A DNA stretch of 64,000 nucleotides from Candidatus Endomicrobium embiratermitis (GCA_009781315.1 WQYI01000006.1:28268-92267), one strand, 5' to 3'; numbered from the stretch's first letter, positions 1 to 8,839 are shown. The notes: generated from the letters alone by a model not told the origin. Made by a program: numbers and translations.

Positions 1-19
1 ATAGGTTGACAAATAAATT

Positions 20-1198
20 ATGAAAAAATATATTTCAAAATGGCTTGACGAAGGGTTGATAAACGCAGAGCAGGCAAAGCGGATGCTTTCTGATGTTGAA
101 AAAAATTCTTCGCAGTCAAATTCCAACAAAATAATTTACGTTTTTTCCACGATAGGCGCGGCGTTTGTCGGCGTGGGGCTTATTTTGTTTACCGCGGCTA
201 ACTGGCAGGCCATACCTTCAATAGTAAAAATACTGATGTTTATGGGACTCGCATTCGCAAGCGCTTTCGGCGGATATTACCTTGAATATGTAAACAAAAA
301 TTACCAAAAAACAGGCTCGTCTCTGATTTTTCTAAGCGCGATACTTTTCGGCGCTCTGATTTTTTTATTGGCGCAGATATACCATACCGGGTCAAATGAA
401 GGTTTGCATTGGCTCGTGCTGATATGGACAATATCCGTTTTCCCGTACGTCTATATTTTCCATTCCCGTTCGGTTTCCTACCTTGTTTGCGCGCTTTTAA
501 TAATATGGTTCAGTATTTTTATTTTCGCTAACAACGATATAGAACGCACAATGAAGTTTTTACCGGTTTTTTATTATCTGTCCGGCATTTTTCTTTTTTC
601 TTTCGGAAAAGTAAATGAATTTATAAAAGACTTTTCAAAAGTATCGGACGTTTTTGAAAAATCCGGTTTTTTTGTAATTATGCTAAGCCTGTTTATACTT
701 ACTTTCTCATATTCATATTTTACTTTCGACGAAGAATTTATACTGTTTGATTTTATGGCAAAATTTAAATTTTTACCTGTAATGCTGGCTCCTTTGATTA
801 TAATTTCATCCGTGTTCATGTTTCTCGCGTCTTTCTTTTTCAATCCCGCTAAAAAAAATAATTTAAGCGAAAACATACTTGTAACCGCGATATTGTCTTT
901 CTGCATTTTAATTTTAGGGTACAGCTTTATGCCTAAACTCGTTACGAATTTATTTTTCGCCGCAGTAACTCTTATCGCGATTTTTACCGGATATATTAAA
1001 AAAGAAATGTTCTATAAGGCCTTGGGAATATTCTGGCTTATAATTTTTATGATAGTAAAATATTTCGACATGTTTTGGAATCTGCTTCCGCGTTCGATTT
1101 TTTTTATCGCGGGCGGAATAATTTTGGTTTCCGCGGCGTTATTTTTTGAACGCAAAAGAAAAAGCTTAAAAACGGAGATAAAAGTTTATGAACCGTAA
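20..1198 (+). CDS. DUF2157 family multi-pass membrane protein
   Basis: The 392-residue protein starts with a short cytosolic, helical N-terminus (WLDEGLINAEQAKRML, typical of the DUF2157 N-terminal region). About ten strongly hydrophobic segments follow, so it is an inner-membrane protein. Its biochemical function is unknown. It overlaps the next gene by 11 bp, and that gene is a GDYXXLXY protein; this pairing is common in bacteria and supports the family call. The gene lies at the window edge, so its promoter and any upstream operon partner cannot be judged. The start is preceded only by a weak AGG. Confidence 0.8.
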   Translation: MKKYISKWLDEGLINAEQAKRMLSDVEKNSSQSNSNKIIYVFSTIGAAFVGVGLILFTAANWQAIPSIVKILMFMGLAFASAFGGYYLEYVNKNYQKTGSSLIFLSAILFGALIFLLAQIYHTGSNEGLHWLVLIWTISVFPYVYIFHSRSVSYLVCALLIIWFSIFIFANNDIERTMKFLPVFYYLSGIFLFSFGKVNEFIKDFSKVSDVFEKSGFFVIMLSLFILTFSYSYFTFDEEFILFDFMAKFKFLPVMLAPLIIISSVFMFLASFFFNPAKKNNLSENILVTAILSFCILILGYSFMPKLVTNLFFAAVTLIAIFTGYIKKEMFYKALGIFWLIIFMIVKYFDMFWNLLPRSIFFIAGGIILVSAALFFERKRKSLKTEIKVYEP

Positions 1199-1748
1199 AA
1201 AAGCTTTCTTAATTTTAATGTCCGCCTGGTTTTTGCTTGCCGCGTCTTTTGTTATTTACAAAGAATACAATCTGCGGTTCGGGAAAAGCGTAATGCTTAA
1301 AGTCGTTCCGGTTGACCCGAGAGATTTATTCCGCGGAGATTATGTTATTTTGGACTATGAAATAAGCCGCAAAACGCCCGAACAGAAAATTTTAGGCCAT
1401 TATGGAGAATATATTGAAGATGAAGAAGTTACTAACGGAGGCACGGTTTACGTTTCTCTTATTAAAGACGGTAAATTTTATAAAGGCGGAGACATATATA
1501 GAAAAATGCCCGAAGAAGGTCTTTTCATAAAAGGGAAAATCGACAAAAAGCGCAATAATTTTACTATAATTTATGGTATCGAAAATTTCTTTGTTCCCGA
1601 AAATAAAGGATTGGAACTTGAAAAAGAAAGAAACGCAAACAACATGTCCGCGGAAATAATAATAACTTCCCGCGGAGCGCCGGCAATAAAGAATTTGTAT
1701 GTCAACGGCAAAAAAGTAGATTTTAAAAACAATGAAAAAAACAATTAA
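1188..1748 (+). CDS. GDYXXLXY domain-containing protein
   Basis: This 186-residue protein has one N-terminal membrane segment (residues about 5-24) and then an extracytoplasmic domain. That domain contains VVPVDPRDLFRGDYVILDYE, the signature that names the GDYXXLXY family. Its function is not established; family members usually sit beside DUF2157 membrane proteins, as here. It overlaps DUF2157 upstream and the amidase downstream by 17 bp, which implies translational coupling. I infer that the pair forms an envelope-associated unit. Confidence 0.8.
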   Translation: MNRKKAFLILMSAWFLLAASFVIYKEYNLRFGKSVMLKVVPVDPRDLFRGDYVILDYEISRKTPEQKILGHYGEYIEDEEVTNGGTVYVSLIKDGKFYKGGDIYRKMPEEGLFIKGKIDKKRNNFTIIYGIENFFVPENKGLELEKERNANNMSAEIIITSRGAPAIKNLYVNGKKVDFKNNEKNN

Positions 1749-3489
1749 ATTATTTTTTATTTCCGTTTTATCGCTTTTTATCTCTTACGCTTGGGCGGCG
1801 GAACCGGTAAAAGCCCCGAAGTCAAAGCCCGTCAACGTCATTATAGACGGAGAGTATTTTCCCGGAGTAAGCATTTACACTGTTTCGGAAAACACTTATT
1901 TTTTCTCAATAAGAGAAGCCGCCGAAATTTATAACGCCATATTAGAATGGAAACCCGTAAGCTCTCTGGTTTCAATGTATTTCAACAATAAAAAAATAGA
2001 TATAAAAACAAACAGTAATATTGTTACTTTCGGAAAGACCGAAAAAAGAATGTCTTTGCCTTCAAGGCTTATAAAAGGCGAACTTTATGTCTCCCCGGAA
2101 ATATTTACCTCGCCGGAATTCTCCGATATAGCCGAGACCGACACTACATGGAATCAGAATGCTTTGATATTAAACGTTACGAATCGTTCCAACATTTCAT
2201 CCATAAGATATTTTACGACTCCTCAAAACACTCAGGTTATAATACAGCTTACAGAACCTCTTCCTTATACGGTTTCAAAAACAACCGGAGCTATTGCCCT
2301 CGATATCCACCGCGGGAAACTACAAAGAGACTTTATATACGCCAACAACGGAGCAATACGCGACATTCTTTACGATACCGAAGGAAAATCGGCAAAAGTA
2401 ACAATCAATTTACAGCAATCTCCGAAATTTGTAAAAACTATGAGGCTTAAAAACCCGGACAGAATCGCTATAGACATAGAGCATTCCGAAGATATAGATT
2501 TATCGTACCTTGCCGAAACGACCATACCCGAAAGAGAAGAAATCGACTCGTCGCAAAAAGAAACAGCCGACTCGCCGGACCCCACTCCTCAGGCATACGG
2601 ACAATTACAGATAAGCGAAGAAATAGCCCCCATAGAATTGGGCGAAGACAATCTTGACCTGGCAAAAGTTCCTGTGGTAAAATTTGACGAAGTAAACATT
2701 ATAGACGACAGTTATGTAATTATAGACGATACGACTACAATCACCGAAGTTATGCCGCTAAAAGCGGTTACGGCGAAAAAAGATTTTAAACGCAAAAGAA
2801 TAATAGTTGTGGACGCCGGCCACGGCGGAGAAGATCCCGGAGCAATCGGTCCCAACGCAACCAAAGAAAAAGACATAAATCTGGCCATAGCTTACGAACT
2901 GCAAAAGCTTCTTGACGCGGACGACAACTATGAAGTAATCCTCACGAGAAAAGACGACACGTTTATACCTCTGGTTGAAAGAACAAATATAGCAAACGAG
3001 CATAATGCGGATTTATTCGTTTCAATACACTGCAACGCGAATTTTAACAGAGCCTCCAGCGGATTTGAAATTTATTTCTTATCGGAAAAAGCCACTGATT
3101 CGGAAGCCGCGGCCACGGCGACTCTTGAAAACTCCGTTTTAGAGCTTGAAGGCAAACCTACAAAAAAACGCGCGCGGCTCCAGGATATGTTGTGGTCTAT
3201 GATGCTAAACGAATATATTAACGATTCTTCGGAACTTGCCAGCTTTATCGCGGCAGAAACTCCGGGAAGGCTTAAAATACCGAACAGAGGCGTAAAACAG
3301 GCAAGCTTATATGTTTTAAGAGGCGCGCAAATGCCTTCTGTGCTTATCGAGGCCGCGTTTTTAAGCAATTATGCCGAAGAAGCTAAATTGAATACCGACA
3401 GATTCCAATCGGCCGTGGCAGATTCTATTTACGAAGGAATAAAAAAATTCTATGCAAGAAAAGATAAAAAACAAACCGTTAAGAAATAA
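1732..3489 (+). CDS. N-acetylmuramoyl-L-alanine amidase with AMIN domain
   Basis: Predicted periplasmic zinc amidase that cleaves the MurNAc-L-Ala bond of peptidoglycan, usually during daughter-cell separation. The 585 residues comprise a signal peptide (1-22, ending AWAAEP), a copper-amine-oxidase-N-like domain (about 34-145), an AMIN domain (about 155-250), an acidic linker with a proline stretch, and a C-terminal Amidase_3 domain (about 355-578). Zinc ligands are visible in VVDAGHGGEDPGAIG, the KEKD glutamate and SIHCNAN, and the catalytic Glu in VLIEAAFLSN. The preceding gene overlaps it by 17 bp and murI overlaps its end by 38 bp. The domain order fits AmiA/B/C-type enzymes, but assignment to one paralogue is not possible. 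An EnvC-like activator is encoded at 10293-11480. Confidence 0.9.
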   Translation: MKKTIKLFFISVLSLFISYAWAAEPVKAPKSKPVNVIIDGEYFPGVSIYTVSENTYFFSIREAAEIYNAILEWKPVSSLVSMYFNNKKIDIKTNSNIVTFGKTEKRMSLPSRLIKGELYVSPEIFTSPEFSDIAETDTTWNQNALILNVTNRSNISSIRYFTTPQNTQVIIQLTEPLPYTVSKTTGAIALDIHRGKLQRDFIYANNGAIRDILYDTEGKSAKVTINLQQSPKFVKTMRLKNPDRIAIDIEHSEDIDLSYLAETTIPEREEIDSSQKETADSPDPTPQAYGQLQISEEIAPIELGEDNLDLAKVPVVKFDEVNIIDDSYVIIDDTTTITEVMPLKAVTAKKDFKRKRIIVVDAGHGGEDPGAIGPNATKEKDINLAIAYELQKLLDADDNYEVILTRKDDTFIPLVERTNIANEHNADLFVSIHCNANFNRASSGFEIYFLSEKATDSEAAATATLENSVLELEGKPTKKRARLQDMLWSMMLNEYINDSSELASFIAAETPGRLKIPNRGVKQASLYVLRGAQMPSVLIEAAFLSNYAEEAKLNTDRFQSAVADSIYEGIKKFYARKDKKQTVKK

Positions 3490-4300
3490 ACCTATCGGCA
3501 TATTTGATTCGGGACTCGGCGGCCTTACCGTAATGTCCGAAATAAATAAAACGCTGCCTGATGAAAGCATTATTTATTTTGGAGACACCGCCCGCGTGCC
3601 TTACGGCTCAAAATCAAAAAACGCCGTAATTAACTTTTCAAAAGAAATCTCAGGGTTTCTTGTAAAAAACGGCGTAAAAATGATAGTTATAGCATGTAAT
3701 ACGGCATCGGCTTTCGCTTTATACGAACTTAAAAAGAATTTGGATATTCCGGTTATAGGCGTAATAGAACCCGGAGCGGAAATTGCCGTTTCAGCGACAA
3801 AAAATAAAAAAATAGGAATTATAGGCACGGAAGGCACGGTAAAAAGCGAATCTTACGTCAAAGCAATAAAGAAAATATCAAATTCTTCCGTATATCAGCA
3901 ATCCTGCCCGCTTTTTGTTCCGCTTGTAGAAGAAGGCTGGACTAAAAACGAACTGACGGATTCTATCGTTAAATATTATTTAAAACCGCTTTTAAGCAAA
4001 AATATAGACACTCTCGTTCTCGGCTGCACGCATTATCCGCTTTTAAAAAACGCTATTCAAAAGAATACCGGAAAAAACATAGTTCTTATAGATTCGGCAA
4101 AAGCCACGGCGCAAAAAGTAAAAAATATTTTAATAAACCGCAATATGCTTGCGGATAAAAACAATTCAAAAAAGCTTAGCTTCTACGTAAGCGACAATCC
4201 CGAAAAATTTAAAAGAATAGGAAGCCGTTTTTTTTCGGGAAAAATATCGCGTGTTAAAAAAGAAAATCCGGAGCAAAAATGCAATACAAACTTTCGGTAA
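3452..4300 (+). CDS. murI: Glutamate racemase
   Basis: Cytosolic, cofactor-independent racemase that makes D-glutamate for peptidoglycan. All family signatures are present in 282 residues: GIFDSGLGGLTV (catalytic-site Asp-Ser), VIACNTASA (first catalytic Cys) and LGCTHYPLL (second catalytic Cys followed by His). Length matches the family. The start overlaps the amidase gene by 38 bp in another frame, and the end overlaps queD by 22 bp. The amidase and murI thus form a peptidoglycan-related pair inside a longer co-transcribed run. Confidence 0.95.
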   Translation: MQEKIKNKPLRNKPIGIFDSGLGGLTVMSEINKTLPDESIIYFGDTARVPYGSKSKNAVINFSKEISGFLVKNGVKMIVIACNTASAFALYELKKNLDIPVIGVIEPGAEIAVSATKNKKIGIIGTEGTVKSESYVKAIKKISNSSVYQQSCPLFVPLVEEGWTKNELTDSIVKYYLKPLLSKNIDTLVLGCTHYPLLKNAIQKNTGKNIVLIDSAKATAQKVKNILINRNMLADKNNSKKLSFYVSDNPEKFKRIGSRFFSGKISRVKKENPEQKCNTNFR

Positions 4301-4656
4301 CAAAAGGTTTCGCCTCGGCTCACTGCTTGAGGGAATATAAAGGCAAATGCGAAAATGTCCACGGTCACAACTGGAAAATCCGCGCGGCTTTCAGCGGCGC
4401 TGAGCTCGATAAAACAGGAATGCTCATGGACTTTACGGACATCAAAGCGCATCTCGATAAAATTATGGCGTATCTTGACCATAAATTTCTAAATGAAACG
4501 CCGCCTTTTGACAAAATCAATCCGACTGCCGAAAACATAGCGTTTTATATATTAAACGAACTAAAAAAATTTGAAACTTCAACGGCTAAAGCCTGCGAAG
4601 TTGAAGTCTGGGAAAGCGAAACGTCATCCGCAACAGTAACGGCAGAGAACAGATAA
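4279..4656 (+). CDS. queD: 6-carboxy-5,6,7,8-tetrahydropterin synthase
   Basis: Second step of queuosine-precursor (preQ0) synthesis: conversion of dihydroneopterin triphosphate to 6-carboxytetrahydropterin. The 125-residue protein has the zinc-binding histidines in FASAHCL and VHGHNW, a Cys in GKCENVHGH matching the catalytic position, the DHKFLNE motif and a C-terminal VEVWESE. GGAG lies seven bases before the start, inside the end of murI. queC and queE follow after a 121-bp spacer with two palindromes, so D, C and E form one biosynthetic cluster. Confidence 0.93.
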   Translation: MQYKLSVTKGFASAHCLREYKGKCENVHGHNWKIRAAFSGAELDKTGMLMDFTDIKAHLDKIMAYLDHKFLNETPPFDKINPTAENIAFYILNELKKFETSTAKACEVEVWESETSSATVTAENR

Positions 4657-4680
4657 AAGAAAACAGCTAACGGCTTTGTT

Positions 4681-4766
4681 GTCATACCGGCGAAAGCCGG
4701 TATCAATGTTGTCTTTAAATTTATACTACAACAACAAAAATGGATTCCGTTTTTCAACGGAATGAC
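4681..4766. repeat. dRS3-like palindromes between queD and queC
   Basis: Two palindromes occur in the 121-bp queD-queC spacer: ATACCGGCGAAAGCCGGTAT (4684-4703) and ATTCCGTTTTTCAACGGAAT (4744-4763). Both are flanked by GTCAT/ATGAC words in the arrangement TGGATTCC...GGAATGAC. The same word set recurs near 30571, 33659 and 58804, so this is a dispersed repeat family resembling neisserial dRS3 (ATTCCC-N8-GGGAAT). Either hairpin could affect mRNA stability or attenuate queC. Confidence 0.75.
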
Positions 4767-4777
4767 ACTACACAACA

Positions 4778-5440
4778 ATGAATAAACAAAAAAAAGCTAT
4801 TGTATTATTTTCAGGCGGGTTAGATTCAACTACGGTTTTATATTACGCGTTGTCTAAAAAATATAATTGCCTCTGCCTTATTTTCGATTACGGACAAAGG
4901 CATAATAAGGAAATAGCCTCTGCAATAAAAACAGCAAAACGGCTTAAAGTAAACTATTCCGTAGTCCGGCTTATGCTGCCATGGTCAAAAGACGTTTTAA
5001 CGAATAAAAACAAAAAAGTTCCCTCGCATAAAAAAATATCGGGTACCATACCGCCAACATATGTTCCGGGAAGGAACACTCTTTTTCTTTCTTTCGGATT
5101 GTCCTGCGCGGAATCAATAAACGCCGAAAAAATTTTTATAGGCGCGAACGCTCTTGATTTCAGCGGATATCCTGATTGCAAACCGCAGTTTATAAACGCA
5201 TACAATGACCTTCTAAAATCTCTCGGACTTAAAATTAAAGTCGAAGCTCCTCTTGTGCGCATGACAAAAGCTCAAATAATAAAACTGGGAACAAAATTGA
5301 AAACGCCTTATCAACATACATGGTCGTGTTATAACGGCTCAAAAAATCCTTGCGGAGTATGCGATTCGTGTAAATTAAGGGCAAAAGGGTTTCATGAAGC
5401 AGGGATAAAAGACCCGATTTTAAAAAACAGTGAGGAGTGA
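4778..5440 (+). CDS. queC: 7-cyano-7-deazaguanine synthase
   Basis: ATP-dependent conversion of 7-carboxy-7-deazaguanine and ammonia to preQ0. The 220-residue protein starts with the PP-loop VLFSGGLDSTT (residues about 9-19). It also has YVPGRNTLFLS and a C-terminal zinc site made of a Cys in WSCYNG plus CGVCDSCKLR. Length and motif order are canonical. It is followed after three bases by queE. No QueF or preQ1 enzyme is encoded in the window, so the final product (queuosine, or a DNA/archaeosine-like use) is not defined here. Confidence 0.95.
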   Translation: MNKQKKAIVLFSGGLDSTTVLYYALSKKYNCLCLIFDYGQRHNKEIASAIKTAKRLKVNYSVVRLMLPWSKDVLTNKNKKVPSHKKISGTIPPTYVPGRNTLFLSFGLSCAESINAEKIFIGANALDFSGYPDCKPQFINAYNDLLKSLGLKIKVEAPLVRMTKAQIIKLGTKLKTPYQHTWSCYNGSKNPCGVCDSCKLRAKGFHEAGIKDPILKNSEE

Positions 5441-5457
5441 GGAGTGAGGAGTGAGGA
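5430..5457 (+). repeat. Tandem GTGAGGA heptad at the queC-queE junction
   Basis: The 7-nt unit GTGAGGA is repeated about four times. The queC stop codon and the queE GTG start both lie inside the run. Unit gain or loss would move the start codon relative to the Shine-Dalgarno-like GGAG and change the frame. Confidence 0.8.
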
Positions 5458-6175
5458 ATTAAAAGCAACGACAATAACAGCGCCGATATATGAAGTTTTT
5501 TTTTCATATCAGGGCGAGGGATTATACACGGGACTTCCGCAGATTTTTGTAAGACTCGCGGGCTGCAACATAAAATGCGGGTATTGCGACACGGCTTATT
5601 CGCTGAAAGTTTCAGATAAAGCGAAATATTACACGCTAAAACAACTTTTACATAAAATCGAACAAATCTATGTTAAAAATAAAAAATATTTTTTCGATAA
5701 ACCTTCGGTTTCTATAACCGGCGGAGAACCTCTTATATACGCTGATTTTTTGGCAGCAATGCTGCCTGAATTAAGAAAAAAAAGGTTTGGAATTTATTTG
5801 GAAACAAACGGCACTTTTCCGGACAATTTAAAAAAAGTTATGGGTTTTTGCGATATAATATCAGCGGATTTTAAATTCGCCTCGGAATGCGGGAAAAGTT
5901 TTTGGAAAGAACATAAAAAATTTCTGGAAATATCAGTAAAAAAAGATGTTTTTGTGAAATGCGTTATAACAAACAAAACGCTTTTGGGCGAAATAAAAAA
6001 CAGCGCGAAAGTAATAAAATCAGTTTCAAAAAATATACCGGTAATCCTGCAGCCGTCTATCGATAAAAATATTCCGCATATAAAAAATCTTTATCTTTTC
6101 CGTTCGGAACTGAAAAAAATACTAGCCAACGTATACGTAATGCCCCAAATGCATAAAATATTGAATTACAAATAA
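5444..6175 (+). CDS. queE: 7-carboxy-7-deazaguanine synthase (radical SAM)
   Basis: Radical-SAM ring-contraction enzyme of the preQ0 pathway. The 243-residue protein has VFFSYQGEGLYTGLPQIFVR, the CX3CX2C cluster motif CNIKCGYCDT, and SITGGEPL. The only reasonable start is GTG at 5444, because no in-frame ATG precedes the conserved YEVFFSYQGEG. That GTG lies inside a run of GTGAGGA words (5430-5457) which also supplies the purine-rich ribosome-binding site. The gene ends six bases before the convergent end of dusB, so the junction has no room for a dedicated terminator. Confidence 0.93.
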   Translation: MRSEELKATTITAPIYEVFFSYQGEGLYTGLPQIFVRLAGCNIKCGYCDTAYSLKVSDKAKYYTLKQLLHKIEQIYVKNKKYFFDKPSVSITGGEPLIYADFLAAMLPELRKKRFGIYLETNGTFPDNLKKVMGFCDIISADFKFASECGKSFWKEHKKFLEISVKKDVFVKCVITNKTLLGEIKNSAKVIKSVSKNIPVILQPSIDKNIPHIKNLYLFRSELKKILANVYVMPQMHKILNYK

Positions 6176-6181
6176 TAAAAT

Positions 6182-7147
6182 TTATGATATATAATCGTTA
6201 AAAATTTTATTGAATTCCGACAAGGTTTGCGTTTTGTTAAACATATCCCTTATTTTTGCGGCGTTAGGCAAATCTTTTACGTAATAATGACAGACTTTTC
6301 TCATCATTATAAGACCTTTCGGTTCCCCGTAATACTCTGCGGACATTTCAGCGTGTTTTTTGAACCAGTTTATTCTTTCCCCTTTACCCGCTTTGGGGAG
6401 TTTCTTCCCTTTATTAAAAAAACTGTCTAATCCTGAAAATATACTGTAATTTCCTATCGCGCCTCTGCCTATCATAAGCCCGGAGCAGTTCGGAATTTTC
6501 ATAAAACGCTCCGCGGTTATTTCGTCAATTATCCCGCCGTTTGCGACAATCGGTATTTCAGCGCCTGCGCAAGTTTCGGCAAAAGCCTGTAAATCAGGTT
6601 CTCCGGAATGCCCTTGCGAAGCGTATCTCGCGTGAACGGCAGCCATTTTTACTCCATTGTCCGCGGCAATTTTAATTATTTCGGGAGCGACGTTTTGACC
6701 CGGAACAAGCCCTATGCGTATTTTGATTGTAACCGGAATTTCAACATTTTGTACTACAGCCGCAAGAATTTTTGAAATAAGTTTTTCATCTGCAAGAAGT
6801 TTTGCTCCGGCTCCCGCTTTAGCTATTTTTCTCACCGGGCAGCCAAGATTTATATCTATAATATCAGCGCCTAAACCTTGGACAATTTTTGCGGCCTCGC
6901 CCATACTATGCGCGTCACCGCCGAAAATCTGAGCCGCGACAGGTCTTTCGGCGTCATTAATTTTTAAAAGTCTTTTTGTTTTATCATCGCCGTAAACCAA
7001 AGCTTTAGCCGAAGCCATTTCCGTGTAAACAAGCCCGGCACCGTTTTCTTTTGCGAGTATTCTTAACGGCAGATCGGTTATACCCGCCATAGGCGCAAGC
7101 ATTAAATTATTTTTAAGTTCAATTTTTCCGATTTTGATTTTTTTCAT
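6182..7147 (-). CDS. dusB: tRNA-dihydrouridine synthase
   Basis: FMN/NADPH-dependent reductase that makes dihydrouridine in tRNA. The 321-residue TIM barrel shows LAPMAGITDLPLR near the N-terminus, the active-site Cys in DINLGCPVRK, the VHAR box and the phosphate-binding ANGGI and MIGRGAIGN motifs. The LGCPV active site and the length fit DusB rather than DusA. It runs convergent to queE. Upstream (toward tsaD) is a 125-bp spacer with low-complexity inverted repeats. Confidence 0.92.
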   Translation of the reverse strand: MKKIKIGKIELKNNLMLAPMAGITDLPLRILAKENGAGLVYTEMASAKALVYGDDKTKRLLKINDAERPVAAQIFGGDAHSMGEAAKIVQGLGADIIDINLGCPVRKIAKAGAGAKLLADEKLISKILAAVVQNVEIPVTIKIRIGLVPGQNVAPEIIKIAADNGVKMAAVHARYASQGHSGEPDLQAFAETCAGAEIPIVANGGIIDEITAERFMKIPNCSGLMIGRGAIGNYSIFSGLDSFFNKGKKLPKAGKGERINWFKKHAEMSAEYYGEPKGLIMMRKVCHYYVKDLPNAAKIRDMFNKTQTLSEFNKIFNDYIS

Positions 7148-7169
7148 AACGTCAACAACAACCCCTCAC

Positions 7170-7269
7170 CCTCTGTTCGCTACGCTCACAGCCCCTCTCC
7201 CGCAAGGGGCGAGGGAAATAACTGCAAAAAAGCCTTTGCCGTTCACTACTCACTACTAACTACTCACTG
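7170..7269. repeat. Low-complexity spacer repeats between tsaD and dusB
   Basis: Two elements are visible. A C/T-rich imperfect palindrome at about 7165-7215 contains CCCTCACCC and CCCCTCTCCCGCAAGGGGCG. A run at about 7239-7268 is built from the words CACTACT/AACTACT. The second is similar in style to the GTGAGGA run at 5430. No gene is visible here. Confidence 0.6.
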
Positions 7270-7272
7270 TTT

Positions 7273-8298
7273 TTAAAGCCAATTTTCAAGCTGCAGAGAC
7301 GGTTTTGGTTTTAAACTTTCCGAAGAATATTTAAGACCGTAATATTTCTGCTTTAGGTATGCGGCGCAGCCTATCATCGCGGCGTTATCCGTGCAGTACA
7401 GAAGAGAAGGAATGGAAACTTTTATTTTTTTGCTTTTTCCGGTTTGGACAAACATTTTTCTTATACGCGAATTTGCTGATACCCCTCCGCCTAAAACTAT
7501 TTGTTTTAATCCGAATTGCCCGGCCGCTTCAAACGCTTTAAAACATAATGTTTCGGCGATTGACTCTCTGAAAGAAGCGCATATATCATTTAAATGTTTA
7601 TCGTTTTTTACGGGATTTTGTTTTAGATAATTCAAAAGAGCTGTCTTAATACCTGAAAAAGAAAAATCCCACGAGCCTTTAAGATAAGGTCTTGTAAAAT
7701 GAATGCTTTCGGGATTACCTTTCCCGGCTCTTTTATCTATTACCGGTCCTCCGGGATAAGAAAGCCCTAACATTTTCGCGGCTTTATCAAATGCTTCCCC
7801 TGCCGCGTCGTCCCTTGTCGCGCCCAAAAGCTTATATTTGCCGAAATCTTCGACGATAATAAGTTCCGTATGTCCGCCGGAAATAATGACGCTCAAAAAA
7901 GGAGGTTTTACGGACTTATTTTCGATTAAAGAAGAATATAAATGACCTTCTATGTGATTTACCGGAATCAGCGGTTTGGAATAAACCGAAGCCAAAGATT
8001 TTGCGGCAAGCGTCCCTACAAGCAAAGCTCCGGCAAGGCCGGGACCGGCCGTAAAAGCTACGGCGTCTATTTTATTTGCAAAATTATCAAAACTTATGCC
8101 TGCGTCGTTTAAGGCTTTCAATATTACGCCGTTGATATTTTCTATATGCGCCCTGCTTGCAAGTTCAGGAACAACGCCGAAAAATTTAGAATGGATGTCA
8201 ATCTGCGAAGATATTACAACGGACTTGACGTTAAATCCGTTTGAAACAACCGCAGCAGACGTTTCATCGCATGAAGTTTCTATGGCAAAAATGTTCAT
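7273..8298 (-). CDS. tsaD: tRNA N6-adenosine threonylcarbamoyltransferase
   Basis: Transfers the threonylcarbamoyl group to A37 of ANN-decoding tRNAs. The 341-residue protein starts with the ASKHA nucleotide-binding motif IFAIETSCDETSAAVV. It has the metal-binding HxxxH in VNHIEGHLYS, plus SGGHTELI and the C-terminal GGGVSANSR. Length is normal. The start overlaps the end of the small membrane-protein gene upstream by four bases. No tsaB or tsaE is in the window. Confidence 0.95.
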   Translation of the reverse strand: MNIFAIETSCDETSAAVVSNGFNVKSVVISSQIDIHSKFFGVVPELASRAHIENINGVILKALNDAGISFDNFANKIDAVAFTAGPGLAGALLVGTLAAKSLASVYSKPLIPVNHIEGHLYSSLIENKSVKPPFLSVIISGGHTELIIVEDFGKYKLLGATRDDAAGEAFDKAAKMLGLSYPGGPVIDKRAGKGNPESIHFTRPYLKGSWDFSFSGIKTALLNYLKQNPVKNDKHLNDICASFRESIAETLCFKAFEAAGQFGLKQIVLGGGVSANSRIRKMFVQTGKSKKIKVSIPSLLYCTDNAAMIGCAAYLKQKYYGLKYSSESLKPKPSLQLENWL

Positions 8299-8735
8299 TG
8301 TATACTGTTCTTTTTAGGAGAATTGACAAAAGTTATGTTTGAATAGTGTCTGTCAGGAACAAAAAACTTATAAGCGATTGAACCGTCGGGATTTTCCGTT
8401 TTGCTCAGACCCACTTCCATAGAACGCGCTATAGCTCTGAAAGGTATCTCAAAATTTTCCGCCTTCTTATCCTCTTTCAGCCTTATTTTTTTATAAAACT
8501 CGTTCCATTGCGCACGGGAAGTCGTCCTTTCCCTGACGTACTGGCTCAATATGTCTTCCTGCGTAACGCCTCCGGCAACCAAAGAGTCTACAACTCTTCT
8601 TTCAAGTTCCACGTCGATCGATATTTTTTGTTTAGGATGCGGCTGAATCGCGAACCACAATCCTATTCCGCAAAAAAATAATACGATTATATATAATTTT
8701 ATAAGAGGATTTTCCTGTTTTGTTTCTTTGGGCAC
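8295..8735 (-). CDS. Uncharacterised single-pass membrane protein
   Basis: The 146-residue protein has one N-terminal hydrophobic segment (residues about 12-28) and then a soluble, charged, probably extracytoplasmic domain. The start is GTG with GAGG seven bases upstream. I recognise no family. It overlaps tsaD by four bases and is therefore probably translated with it. The region ERRVVDSLVAGGVTQEDILS is helical and reads like a short dimerisation or binding segment. Confidence 0.65.
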   Translation of the reverse strand: MPKETKQENPLIKLYIIVLFFCGIGLWFAIQPHPKQKISIDVELERRVVDSLVAGGVTQEDILSQYVRERTTSRAQWNEFYKKIRLKEDKKAENFEIPFRAIARSMEVGLSKTENPDGSIAYKFFVPDRHYSNITFVNSPKKNSIQ

Positions 8736-8750
8736 CTTTAAACCTCATTA

Positions 8751-8834
8751 GATGCATAGAAGTATGGAGGCATAGAGGCATGGTAGAGACAAACGTCGTT
8801 ACTATGCATCCATACATCAATACATCTATGCATC
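8751..8834. repeat. ATGCAT-word long hairpin, copy 1
   Basis: Long imperfect inverted repeat. The left arm (about 8751-8786) is built from words such as GATGCATAGA and GGCATAGAGGCATGG. The right arm (about 8801-8834) is its near reverse complement, ending CATCTATGCATC. Related copies lie at 29310-29398 and, as a right arm only, at 58968-59006. It fills the spacer between the ctp gene and the small membrane-protein gene. Confidence 0.75.
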
Positions 8835-8839
8835 ATTTG

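Noticed and set aside
1..19. TTGACA at 6-11 as a promoter -35 box for the first gene
   Set aside because: There is no room for a -10 box before the start at 20, and the window edge hides the real upstream region.
4657..4777. Possible preQ1 riboswitch before queC
   Set aside because: The spacer is explained by two dRS3-like palindromes. I see no preQ1 aptamer core (short C-rich hairpin plus A-rich tail).
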